Part shown: positions 14,790 to 21,443 of the stretch, in pieces
How the letters are laid out: each line of letters opens with the position of its first letter
Position numbering within the stretch: position 1 is the stretch's first letter
Notes under the pieces: model-generated
What the model was told of the DNA's origin: nothing
The model's database searches: none
What the model saw: only the letters and a program-made list of their open reading frames with translations
Program-made: the position numbers and the translations under genes
From: JAOUEA01 sp963734685
GTDB lineage: Bacteria; Actinomycetota; UBA4738; HRBIN12
Direction: 5' to 3'
NCBI GenBank assembly: GCA_963734685.1
Contig: CAVTIC010000007.1
Location: 868,001 to 932,000, forward strand
Length of the DNA stretch: 64,000 bases

Positions 14790-17071
14790 GTGTCATAATG
14801 AACGTTATCGGGGTTTACCGGTGACCTGACTGTCGGCCCGCGGAACCGCGCGCTGAGCCCCCAGCGGGTCACGAGCCACAGCGCCTCGACCACGATGCGG
14901 CGAGAGATCTTCGAGTGCCCGTGTTCGCGTTCCCTGAACGTGATCGGCGCTTCCGACAGCGTCCCGCCGCTGTTCCAGGCCCGCATCACCAACTCGATCT
15001 GGAAGCCGTAGCCGTCCGAGGCGATCGGATCGGCCAGGAGGCGGCGCAAGAGGTCCTGGCGGTACACGCGGAAGCCGCTCGTGGCATCGTGCAACGGGAT
15101 GCCGAGCATGAAGCGGGCGTACCCGTTCCCCCCCCGTGAGAGTGCCACCCTGGCCCGGCTCCAGTTCGTGACCGATCCTCCCGGGACGTAGCGGCTCCCG
15201 ACGACCAGATCGGCGCCCGCCGCGGCCGCGTCCAGGAGCCTGGGCAGTTCGCTCGGGTCATGGGAGAGGTCGGAGTCCATCTCGACCACGAGGTCATACC
15301 CCCCGGCGAGAGCCGTGGCGAAGCCGTGCAGGTATGCGCTCGCGAGACCGTCCTTCGAAGGCCGTTCCACCAGGCGGATGTGAGGGTCGGTGGCCATCAC
15401 CTCGCGCACCGCTCCCGCGGTCCCGTCCGGCGAGCTGTCGTCGATCACCAGCACGTCGACGTCCTGGGGTCCGGCTCGTACGCCACGGAGCACCTGCTCG
15501 ACGGTCGCGCGCTCGTCGTAGGTGGGCAGGATCACGAGGGTGCGACGCTCGTCCGGACCGAGCGGGGCCGGAGGCGCGTCGGACCTGCGCCGTCGGCGTG
15601 GGAGCGCGAAGACCACGGCCAGGAAGCCCAGCGAGAGCAAGGGAAGCCAGTCCCCCAGCCGGACGTACCACGTTCGCTCCTCTGAGGACCGGATGGTGTG
15701 GCGAAGGATAGCGGGCTCGAACAGACCCGCCGAGGCCACCACCCGGCCCGACGGGTCGACGAAGGCGCTGATGCCCGAGACCGCTGCGTTCACGAACCAT
15801 CGGCCGTCCTCGATCGCCCGGAGGCGGCTCATCTGCAGGTGTTGCTCGCTCGCCGCGGTGAACCCGTACGAGGCGTTGTTCACGGGTACGACCGCGAAGG
15901 TCGCACCTTCGATGACCATGTCCCGGGGCTCCGCGGGGAACGAGTTCTCGAAGCAGATCGGAGCCGCGAAAGGAGGAAGACCGTCGACCTGCATCGTGTG
16001 GACGGACCGCCCCGGTGCCCGATCGACAGGGATCTGGTCGATCGCATCGATGAACGACAGACGGCTGCGGAACGGCACGTACTCCCCGAAGGGCACGAGA
16101 TGCACCTTGTCGTAGCGGTCGACGAACGCCCCGTCGCCGTCGAAGAGCAAGGTCGTCGTGCGCTGGCGGCCATCGGGATCGTTCGTCACCGCTCCGATCA
16201 GCGTCGGTGCCCCGACCTCCGCGATCGTTGCCGAGACCGCCGCCATCGTCGCCGGATCGGCCGCGGCACCGGGGTCGAGCGCCCCCTCGCCCCACACCAC
16301 CATGTCCGGGGGGTCCTCGCCCTCCAACCGGGCGTGCGCATCGACGTTGAGGGCCGCGACCAGGAGATCCTCCTCGACGCCCGACGCAGCCGCCTCGCGA
16401 ACGTCGATCTGGATCGTGGCGATGTCGATCGCCTCGCCGTTCGCGCTCGCGAACGGCAACAGGACGGGTGCGATCGCGATCGCACCGGCCAGACCGAGGA
16501 TGGCGGCACGACGACGCGCTCCTCCGCTGCCGGCGATCGCCCGGATGAGCAGGGCGTTCACGGCGACGATCACGAACGTGACACCCCAGACGCCGGCGAG
16601 CGTCGCCACGCGCACGGTGAACCGGTTGTCGGCCTGTGAAACCCCCAGCACGCCCCAACCGAACCCGCCGAGCGGCCACATCTGCTTCAGCCACTCCAGC
16701 GTCGTCCACAGGGCGGCGGTGCCGAGCACCGTGACCACGCGAGTCCGCCCCCGCACGGCAGGCATCAACAGGCCGAACACGCCGATCCAGGTCGCCGAGA
16801 GCAACGTGAGGGCGATCCACGCCATCTCGCCGAACCGCCAGATCCAGTACAGGTTGATCCCATGGAAGGCGAGACCGAACGCCAGTCCGAGCCAGAACCC
16901 GCGAGCGGGCCGCGCGTCCTCGAGCAGCCAGAGGAGCGGCACGAGGGCCACGAACGCGATCGGCCACAACCCTGCGGGTGGGAAGGCGAGCGACAGCGCC
17001 GCGCCGGCAACGCCCGCGATCAGGAGCGAGATCGTGAACCCGGGTCGCGCCCTCAGGCGCAGTCGCGGCAC
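14786..17071 (-). CDS. Apolipoprotein N-acyltransferase / polyprenol-phosphate mannosyltransferase fusion
   Basis: A 761-residue two-enzyme membrane protein with the architecture of mycobacterial Ppm1 (Rv2051c). Residues about 10-200 hold several transmembrane helices. A CN-hydrolase domain follows (about 215-470) with the Lnt triad: Glu in VVWGEGAL, Lys in RYDKVHLVPFGEY and Cys in APICFENSFP; this half N-acylates lipoproteins. After a last membrane helix (about 485) comes a GT2 domain (about 513-750) with LPTYDERATVEQVL, VLVIDDSSPDGTA and EMDSDLSHDP, matching dolichol/polyprenol-phosphate mannose synthases that feed membrane mannosylation. GTG 17071 overlaps the DUF4193 gene's end by 19 bases. 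Confidence 0.93.
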   Translation of the reverse strand: MPRLRLRARPGFTISLLIAGVAGAALSLAFPPAGLWPIAFVALVPLLWLLEDARPARGFWLGLAFGLAFHGINLYWIWRFGEMAWIALTLLSATWIGVFGLLMPAVRGRTRVVTVLGTAALWTTLEWLKQMWPLGGFGWGVLGVSQADNRFTVRVATLAGVWGVTFVIVAVNALLIRAIAGSGGARRRAAILGLAGAIAIAPVLLPFASANGEAIDIATIQIDVREAAASGVEEDLLVAALNVDAHARLEGEDPPDMVVWGEGALDPGAAADPATMAAVSATIAEVGAPTLIGAVTNDPDGRQRTTTLLFDGDGAFVDRYDKVHLVPFGEYVPFRSRLSFIDAIDQIPVDRAPGRSVHTMQVDGLPPFAAPICFENSFPAEPRDMVIEGATFAVVPVNNASYGFTAASEQHLQMSRLRAIEDGRWFVNAAVSGISAFVDPSGRVVASAGLFEPAILRHTIRSSEERTWYVRLGDWLPLLSLGFLAVVFALPRRRRRSDAPPAPLGPDERRTLVILPTYDERATVEQVLRGVRAGPQDVDVLVIDDSSPDGTAGAVREVMATDPHIRLVERPSKDGLASAYLHGFATALAGGYDLVVEMDSDLSHDPSELPRLLDAAAAGADLVVGSRYVPGGSVTNWSRARVALSRGGNGYARFMLGIPLHDATSGFRVYRQDLLRRLLADPIASDGYGFQIELVMRAWNSGGTLSEAPITFREREHGHSKISRRIVVEALWLVTRWGLSARFRGPTVRSPVNPDNVHYDT

Positions 17072-17436
17072 AGGGTGCGCTTCTTGTCCGCGAGCTGGCT
17101 ACGGTGCTTCACGAGGAAGCACCGCTTGCAGACGAACTCAGTCTCCTGCATCGGCACCACGCGACTCTCGGCCGGGTCGGCTGCCAGCCGTTCCTCTCGG
17201 GTGAGCGGGACGACGGCCTCGTCTTCGTCCTCCGCGTCGGCGGCATCGTCGGCCGCTTCCTGCTTGACCAGGAGCTCCTGGATCGACTCCACGTCGCCGC
17301 CGGTCGCCGGGTCGGGCGGCACCGTGGCGTCGGCCAGCTCGGCCTCGCTCGGCTCCTCGTTCTCGAGGGACTCGTCGTCTTCCGCGATCTCTTCTTCGTC
17401 GGTCGGCTCGTCGATGTCGTTCATGACGTCGCTCAT
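17053..17436 (-). CDS. DUF4193 acidic zinc-ribbon protein
   Basis: A 127-residue protein of the actinobacterial DUF4193 family. The first 95 residues are strongly acidic and probably disordered; the end carries a Cys4 zinc ribbon (FVCKRCFLVKHRSQLA...TLCRDCA). The start at 17436 is set by a strong GGAGGG site nine bases upstream; the open frame extends further but outside the family N-terminus. A good promoter lies 42-69 bases upstream. Lnt-ppm overlaps its 3' end, so the two are likely one transcript. No function is established for the family to my knowledge. Confidence 0.88.
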   Translation of the reverse strand: MSDVMNDIDEPTDEEEIAEDDESLENEEPSEAELADATVPPDPATGGDVESIQELLVKQEAADDAADAEDEDEAVVPLTREERLAADPAESRVVPMQETEFVCKRCFLVKHRSQLADKKRTLCRDCA

Positions 17437-17477
17437 CTCTATCCCTCCGAGGGTCGGGACTCCCTCGATGCGCGCGT

Positions 17478-17505
17478 ATCCTACTGCGACGCTCCCCGGG
17501 TGCAA
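17478..17505 (-). promoter_or_regulatory. Promoter of the DUF4193 gene
   Basis: On the minus strand TTGCAC (17505-17500), 16-base spacer, TAGGAT (17483-17478); the start codon at 17436 lies about 35 bases after the expected transcription start. Confidence 0.6.
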
Positions 17506-17552
17506 CCACGTCCGCGGCTTCAACACGCGGGCGCCCATGGGTGTGCACAGAG

Positions 17553-17620
17553 AAGGCCCGAGCGACCTTTGGGGCCGCGACGCCGGGGCGCCGCGTTCTC
17601 TACTCGGCCGCTCGGACCTT
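17553..17620 (-). terminator. Large hairpin downstream of the amidohydrolase gene
   Basis: AAGGCCCGAGCG (17553-17564) pairs with CGCTCGGACCTT (17609-17620), 11 of 12, enclosing 44 bases. A competing AGAGAA/TTCTCT pairing (17549-17554 with 17596-17601) overlaps the left arm. It lies 125 bases beyond the amidohydrolase stop and just before the next promoter, so a terminator is likely, without a T-run. Confidence 0.4.
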
Positions 17621-17744
17621 CGGGCGCCACCACCGAGGCGATGGCGCGACCGCACGGTACGCCCGGCGGCCCGGCTCGGTCAACCGGGACAGGTCAGAAA
17701 GAGTGACAACTGCGCGGTCGGCCGTGACGACGCACCGATCCCCC

Positions 17745-19253
17745 TCAGGCAGCGAATACCTCGCGCCCCAGCGAGACCGTGAGCACGGGCCGCAGGCCCT
17801 CGATCGAGGGCTCCTCGAGCGGGTCGACGTCGTAGACCGCGAAGTCGGCGTGCACCCCGGGCGCGAGGACTCCCTTCTTGTCCTCTTGGTGCCCCAGGCG
17901 GGCGGAGCCGATCGTCTGGAGCCGTACGGCGTCGAGACGTGACAGCCGCTGCAAGGGGTCGTGATGCCGTTCCAGCGCCCCGATCGCGAGCATCGGATCG
18001 AGCGGCGTGATCGGCGCGTCGGATCCGAGCCCGACCTCCACCCCCCGCTCCAGCATCGTTCGGAACGGATTCATCGCACCAGCGCGGTCGGTGCCCAGCG
18101 CCTGCTCGTACAGGCCCCCGTGGCCGCCCCAGACCGCGTCGAACGCGGGCTGGACCGACACGGCGAGGCCGAGCATCGCAGCCCGTTCCACCTGTGATGT
18201 CGTCGCCATCTCGAAGTGCTCGACGCGGTGGCGACGGGCCCGGAAATGCCGCCGTTCCCTGGAGTCGAGCGCCTGGTAGACACGCTCCCAAACCGTCAAG
18301 ACCTGGTCGATCGCACGGTCCCCGATCGCGTGGACGCCGACCTGGAGCCCCGCGGCGTGACCTCCGTGGAAGAACTCGGCCAACTCGTCGTCGACGAGGT
18401 ATCCGACGCCCTCGCCCCCGTCGCGGTAGGGGGCGAGCAGCCATGCGGTGCGAGCGCCGATCGAGCCGTCGAGAGGCATGTCGCCTCCGATCGCCGTGAG
18501 CCCGTTGTCGATCGCCACACCGAGGTCGGTGGTCGCCACGATCGGCATCGCGTCGACGGGGAGCCGAGCGCGATGCCGAAGGAACACTTCGAGATCGCGC
18601 GTCCCGTGCCAGTGGGGCATCGACATCTCGTGCACGGCCGTGACGCCTCTGGACGCGGCGAGCGCCGCCGCTCGAAGCTGCAGGTCCTGCCGCTCGTGAT
18701 CGTTCATGGCGGCGAGCGCCCAGGCGCCGATGGCCTCGTTGGCACGTCTCGTGACGCGTCCCGTCGGCTCGCCGGTCGGATCACGCTCGGCACCCGGCAG
18801 CTCGAGCACCTCGGCGCCCTCGAGCGCAGCACGGTTCGCGAGCGCGAGGTGCCCGTCGGCACGACGGATCACCAGGGGACGAGGACAGGCGGCGTCGAGC
18901 TCAGCGAGCGAGGGGATCTCCGGAGGTTCCCACCGCGACTCGTCGTAGCCGAGCAGGAACACGGGCCCTTCCCCTTCGGTGGCCCGCGCCCGCGCGATCG
19001 CGAGGAGGGCCTCGCGCGATGAGGCGCTTCCCACGTCGGCGTTGCCGAGGGAGAGACCGGTCTCCGTCAGGTGCACGTGGGTGTCGATGCATCCGGGGAG
19101 CACCGTCGCGCCGGGCAGGTCGACCACGCGATCGGCCTCCGGCAGGTCGCCCACGCCGACGCGCTGTACGTGGCGGCCGTCGACGAGCAGCCACTCCCCC
19201 GTTGCGGGGTGGGCCAACGTGTGGATTCGGGCAGCGCGATAGAGGGTCTTCAC
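17745..19253 (-). CDS. Amidohydrolase family 3 (YtcJ-like) protein
   Basis: Predicted cytoplasmic metal-dependent hydrolase of 502 residues; natural substrate unknown. Family landmarks are the metal-binding GCIDTHVHLTETG near residue 65, VGVHAIGDRAIDQVL, RHRVEHFEMA and VGLGSDAPITPLDPMLAIG, then the C-terminal beta-sandwich residue block GVLAPGVHADFAVYDVDPLE. GTG 19253 is embedded in the stop codon of the upstream reverse transcriptase gene (GTGA), which sets this start and implies translational coupling. A paralog is encoded at 51918-53591. Many enzymes of this group deacylate N-substituted amides, but none of this can be resolved here. Confidence 0.88.
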   Translation of the reverse strand: MKTLYRAARIHTLAHPATGEWLLVDGRHVQRVGVGDLPEADRVVDLPGATVLPGCIDTHVHLTETGLSLGNADVGSASSREALLAIARARATEGEGPVFLLGYDESRWEPPEIPSLAELDAACPRPLVIRRADGHLALANRAALEGAEVLELPGAERDPTGEPTGRVTRRANEAIGAWALAAMNDHERQDLQLRAAALAASRGVTAVHEMSMPHWHGTRDLEVFLRHRARLPVDAMPIVATTDLGVAIDNGLTAIGGDMPLDGSIGARTAWLLAPYRDGGEGVGYLVDDELAEFFHGGHAAGLQVGVHAIGDRAIDQVLTVWERVYQALDSRERRHFRARRHRVEHFEMATTSQVERAAMLGLAVSVQPAFDAVWGGHGGLYEQALGTDRAGAMNPFRTMLERGVEVGLGSDAPITPLDPMLAIGALERHHDPLQRLSRLDAVRLQTIGSARLGHQEDKKGVLAPGVHADFAVYDVDPLEEPSIEGLRPVLTVSLGREVFAA

Positions 19254-20017
19254 GGCGCGCGCATCATGCCACGCGCGGAGGAGGGGGCGGCGGAGGCCGA
19301 CGATGTCGGGTTGAGGAACGCTCCGAGATCCTCGACCACGCAGGTCTTCGTCGGGTTCGGCTGGAGCCCGATCGTCCGCAGCGACCGAGCGTACGCCGAG
19401 GCAGCTGCGACCGCGCCACGGCGACCGGGTGCGACCACGACCACGTCGTCCACCCATCGGAACACCGCGGCCTCAGCCGCATGCGAGACGGCTTCGTCGA
19501 CCGACGCGAGGACCGCGTTGGCGAGCACGGCCGACGCCCGGGGACCGATCGGGATGCCGCGCACCCCTCGGTCTGCGAACGAGTCCAGCAGCCGCTCGAC
19601 CCGCCCGGCGCGATCGGGATCGACGCCCATCGATCGGAGGGCCCCGCCCACGACCTGCGGCCTGATGGAGCCGTAGCAGTCCGCGACGTCGCCGATGAAG
19701 CAGGCCCGCCCGGTACCGGTGGCGACTCCGGCGAGCGCGCGACGGTACCGTGCCCGCGCGGAGGGCCACCCTTCGAGCGCCGAACCTCCGATCGTCCCGG
19801 CGGTTGCGCGGTCGGTGAACACGGTCGGCTGGAGCGCCCGCTCCACCGCGGGCAACAGCGCGAGCACCGACGCGGCGTACCTCCGAGCATCGCTCGGACC
19901 GAGCCTCACGAGCGACCGGTGCCCGCCTGCGGGTTTCGGGATCGGCTCGACGAGGATCGGTTCGATGCCCTCGAGACCGCCCTCGACGAGTGGTGACGCC
20001 CCGAGGTCTCGTGGCAA
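19250..20017 (-). CDS. Small stand-alone reverse transcriptase-like protein
   Basis: An RNA-directed DNA polymerase-like protein of about 255 residues. Recognisable RT blocks occur in order: RT1 IPKPAGGHRSLVRL, RT3 CFIGDVADCYGSI (catalytic Asp), RT4 GIPIGPRASAVLANAVLASVD, RT5 FRWVDDVVVVAPG (xxDD catalytic pair) and the LQPNPTKT lysine block. The GIPIGP form and single polymerase domain resemble the defence-associated/unknown-group RTs rather than group II intron maturases: no maturase X or HNH domain is present. TTG 20017 has GGAGG nine bases upstream; TTG 20101 is a longer alternative. It is coupled to the amidohydrolase and divergent from an Lrp regulator. Confidence 0.8.
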   Translation of the reverse strand: MPRDLGASPLVEGGLEGIEPILVEPIPKPAGGHRSLVRLGPSDARRYAASVLALLPAVERALQPTVFTDRATAGTIGGSALEGWPSARARYRRALAGVATGTGRACFIGDVADCYGSIRPQVVGGALRSMGVDPDRAGRVERLLDSFADRGVRGIPIGPRASAVLANAVLASVDEAVSHAAEAAVFRWVDDVVVVAPGRRGAVAAASAYARSLRTIGLQPNPTKTCVVEDLGAFLNPTSSASAAPSSARGMMRAP

Positions 20018-20196
20018 CGCCTTCCGCCTCCGCCTCGCGACGGCCGCGGAGGAGGTCGGCGTCGGTGCAGGTGTTCTACCGGAGCCGATGGGAGGACACA
20101 ATCGGCCGATGTTGACTCGGCCGTCCCCCGGTCCCGTCGGTCGCCCGGCCGGCAGGGTCCTGCGTGGGCGATGGCCCCGGACCGCATCGGGCCACC

Positions 20197-20202
20197 TATG
20201 AT
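20197..20202 (+). promoter_or_regulatory. -10 box of the Lrp gene
   Basis: TATGAT, then exactly six bases to ATG 20209, giving a leaderless transcript. The -35 is weak. Confidence 0.5.
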
Positions 20203-20208
20203 GGCCCG

Positions 20209-20652
20209 ATGCTCGATGGACGAGACCTCGACATCGTGGCGGCCCTGCAGGAAGACGCCCGCGCGACCTACGCGGACGTGGCCGCCCGAGTCGGACTCTC
20301 CGCCTCGGCGGTGCATGACCGGGTGCGCAAGCTCGAGCACCAAGGTGTGATCCGAGGCTATGCCGCGGTCGTCGATCCCGAGGCGCTGGGGTTGTTCGTG
20401 ACGGCGCTGGTCGCGGCATCCCCGCTGGACCCACGCCAGCCGGACGACCTCCCCGAACGGGTCGCCGAGTTCCCGGAGGTCGAGGATTGCTACAGCGTCG
20501 CCGGCGAGACGAACTACGTGCTCAAGGTGCGTACGGGTACGACGGCGGAGCTCGAAGACCTGATCCGGAGGTTGCGTGAGAAGGCCCACGTTGCAACGCG
20601 CACGACGATCGCACTCTCGATCCCCTTCGAGCGCCGTCCCTTGCGCACCTGA
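20209..20652 (+). CDS. Lrp/AsnC-family transcriptional regulator
   Basis: A 147-residue regulator: an N-terminal winged helix (DIVAALQEDARATYADVAARVGLSASAVHDRVRKLEHQGVIRGY, residues about 7-50) and a C-terminal RAM/ligand domain (about 65-145) with VAEFPEVEDCYSVAGETNYVLKV. Such proteins respond to amino acids and often control adjacent genes. It is divergent from the reverse transcriptase-amidohydrolase pair, with about 190 bases between starts, so control of that pair is a reasonable guess. ATG 20209 is preferred because TATGAT lies six bases upstream. Confidence 0.92.
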   Translation: MLDGRDLDIVAALQEDARATYADVAARVGLSASAVHDRVRKLEHQGVIRGYAAVVDPEALGLFVTALVAASPLDPRQPDDLPERVAEFPEVEDCYSVAGETNYVLKVRTGTTAELEDLIRRLREKAHVATRTTIALSIPFERRPLRT

Positions 20653-20729
20653 TCCTTCCTGTAGGGGGTGGCGCCGGCGGCCGATAGTGCGAACGTGAAG
20701 GAACCATCGGTCTTTGGGGAGCGAGCCCT

Positions 20730-20735
20730 CATAAT
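20730..20735 (+). promoter_or_regulatory. -10 box of the lipoprotein gene
   Basis: CATAAT (five of six) followed by six bases and ATG 20742; leaderless layout. Confidence 0.45.
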
Positions 20736-20741
20736 GGAACG

Positions 20742-21443
20742 ATGACGCGCCGTCCGTTGCCGTCCCGCCGGCCGCTGCTGCTCGGCCTGGGCCTCGGCCT
20801 CGTGGTCGCGCTCGCGGCGTGCGGATCGCCGAGCTACGAGTACGTCCGGAACACGGAAGCCCGTACGGCGTTCAAGGTGCCGATCGAGTGGACGGTCTTC
20901 GACGAGGCCGCGCTGCAGGGCGAGCCCACTGGGCCGCCAGTGAACACCCCCGACCCCGTCGAATGGCTGGTGGGACTCGACGGGCATCCCACCCCTGCGA
21001 TCGAGCACGTGCTCGGCCAAGGAGCCTACGACTCCGACTATCCACAGGGCATCGCGGCCGTCCTGCGGCTCACCGCGCAGCAGCGTGACGGCATCAACCT
21101 GGGGGCGCTCCGCAACCTGATCGTGCCGATCGACCAGATCCAGGACCAGGTGGGCCGCGAGGCGGTCGAGATCCTCGCCTACGACGATCGCCTCGACAAG
21201 GACGGGTTCCATGGCCTGCACTTCGAGGCGCAGATCTGGGCGTCCGCGCTCGAGCAGAGCGGGTCGACGGGAGGAGGTCAGGTGCTCTTCGACGACCGCT
21301 TCGTGCAGATCTCGCAGACTGCCTACCTCGACCCGGCGTCGGACAAGGTCTACGTGCTCGCTGTGCTTTGCAGCGCAGAGTGCTTCGGCCGCAACCGCGG
21401 CGACATCGAATCGGTGATCAACTCATGGGCGGTGATCGCGTGA
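20742..21443 (+). CDS. Predicted lipoprotein of unknown function
   Basis: A 233-residue exported protein with a type II signal peptide: twin-Arg-rich start (MTRRPLPSRRP), hydrophobic core, and the lipobox LAAC with Cys at about residue 27. The mature part contains no domain I recognise; it has alternating hydrophobic and polar stretches consistent with a single alpha/beta domain. The stop overlaps the GTG of the FtsH-like gene (GTGA at 21440-21443), so the lipoprotein and membrane protease may function together at the cell surface. That link is inference from coupling only. Confidence 0.82.
   Translation: MTRRPLPSRRPLLLGLGLGLVVALAACGSPSYEYVRNTEARTAFKVPIEWTVFDEAALQGEPTGPPVNTPDPVEWLVGLDGHPTPAIEHVLGQGAYDSDYPQGIAAVLRLTAQQRDGINLGALRNLIVPIDQIQDQVGREAVEILAYDDRLDKDGFHGLHFEAQIWASALEQSGSTGGGQVLFDDRFVQISQTAYLDPASDKVYVLAVLCSAECFGRNRGDIESVINSWAVIA

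Larger units (their letters stand above)
17437..17744. other. 308-base intergenic region
   Basis: Holds no convincing gene. It contains the DUF4193 promoter (17478-17505) and a large imperfect inverted repeat (17553-17620), probably the 3' end structure of the amidohydrolase transcript. Nothing else stands out. Confidence 0.6.

Noticed and set aside
20018..20434. Upstream extension of the reverse transcriptase frame into the Lrp gene
   Set aside because: Pro/Arg-rich shadow of lrp; a ribosome site favours TTG 20017.
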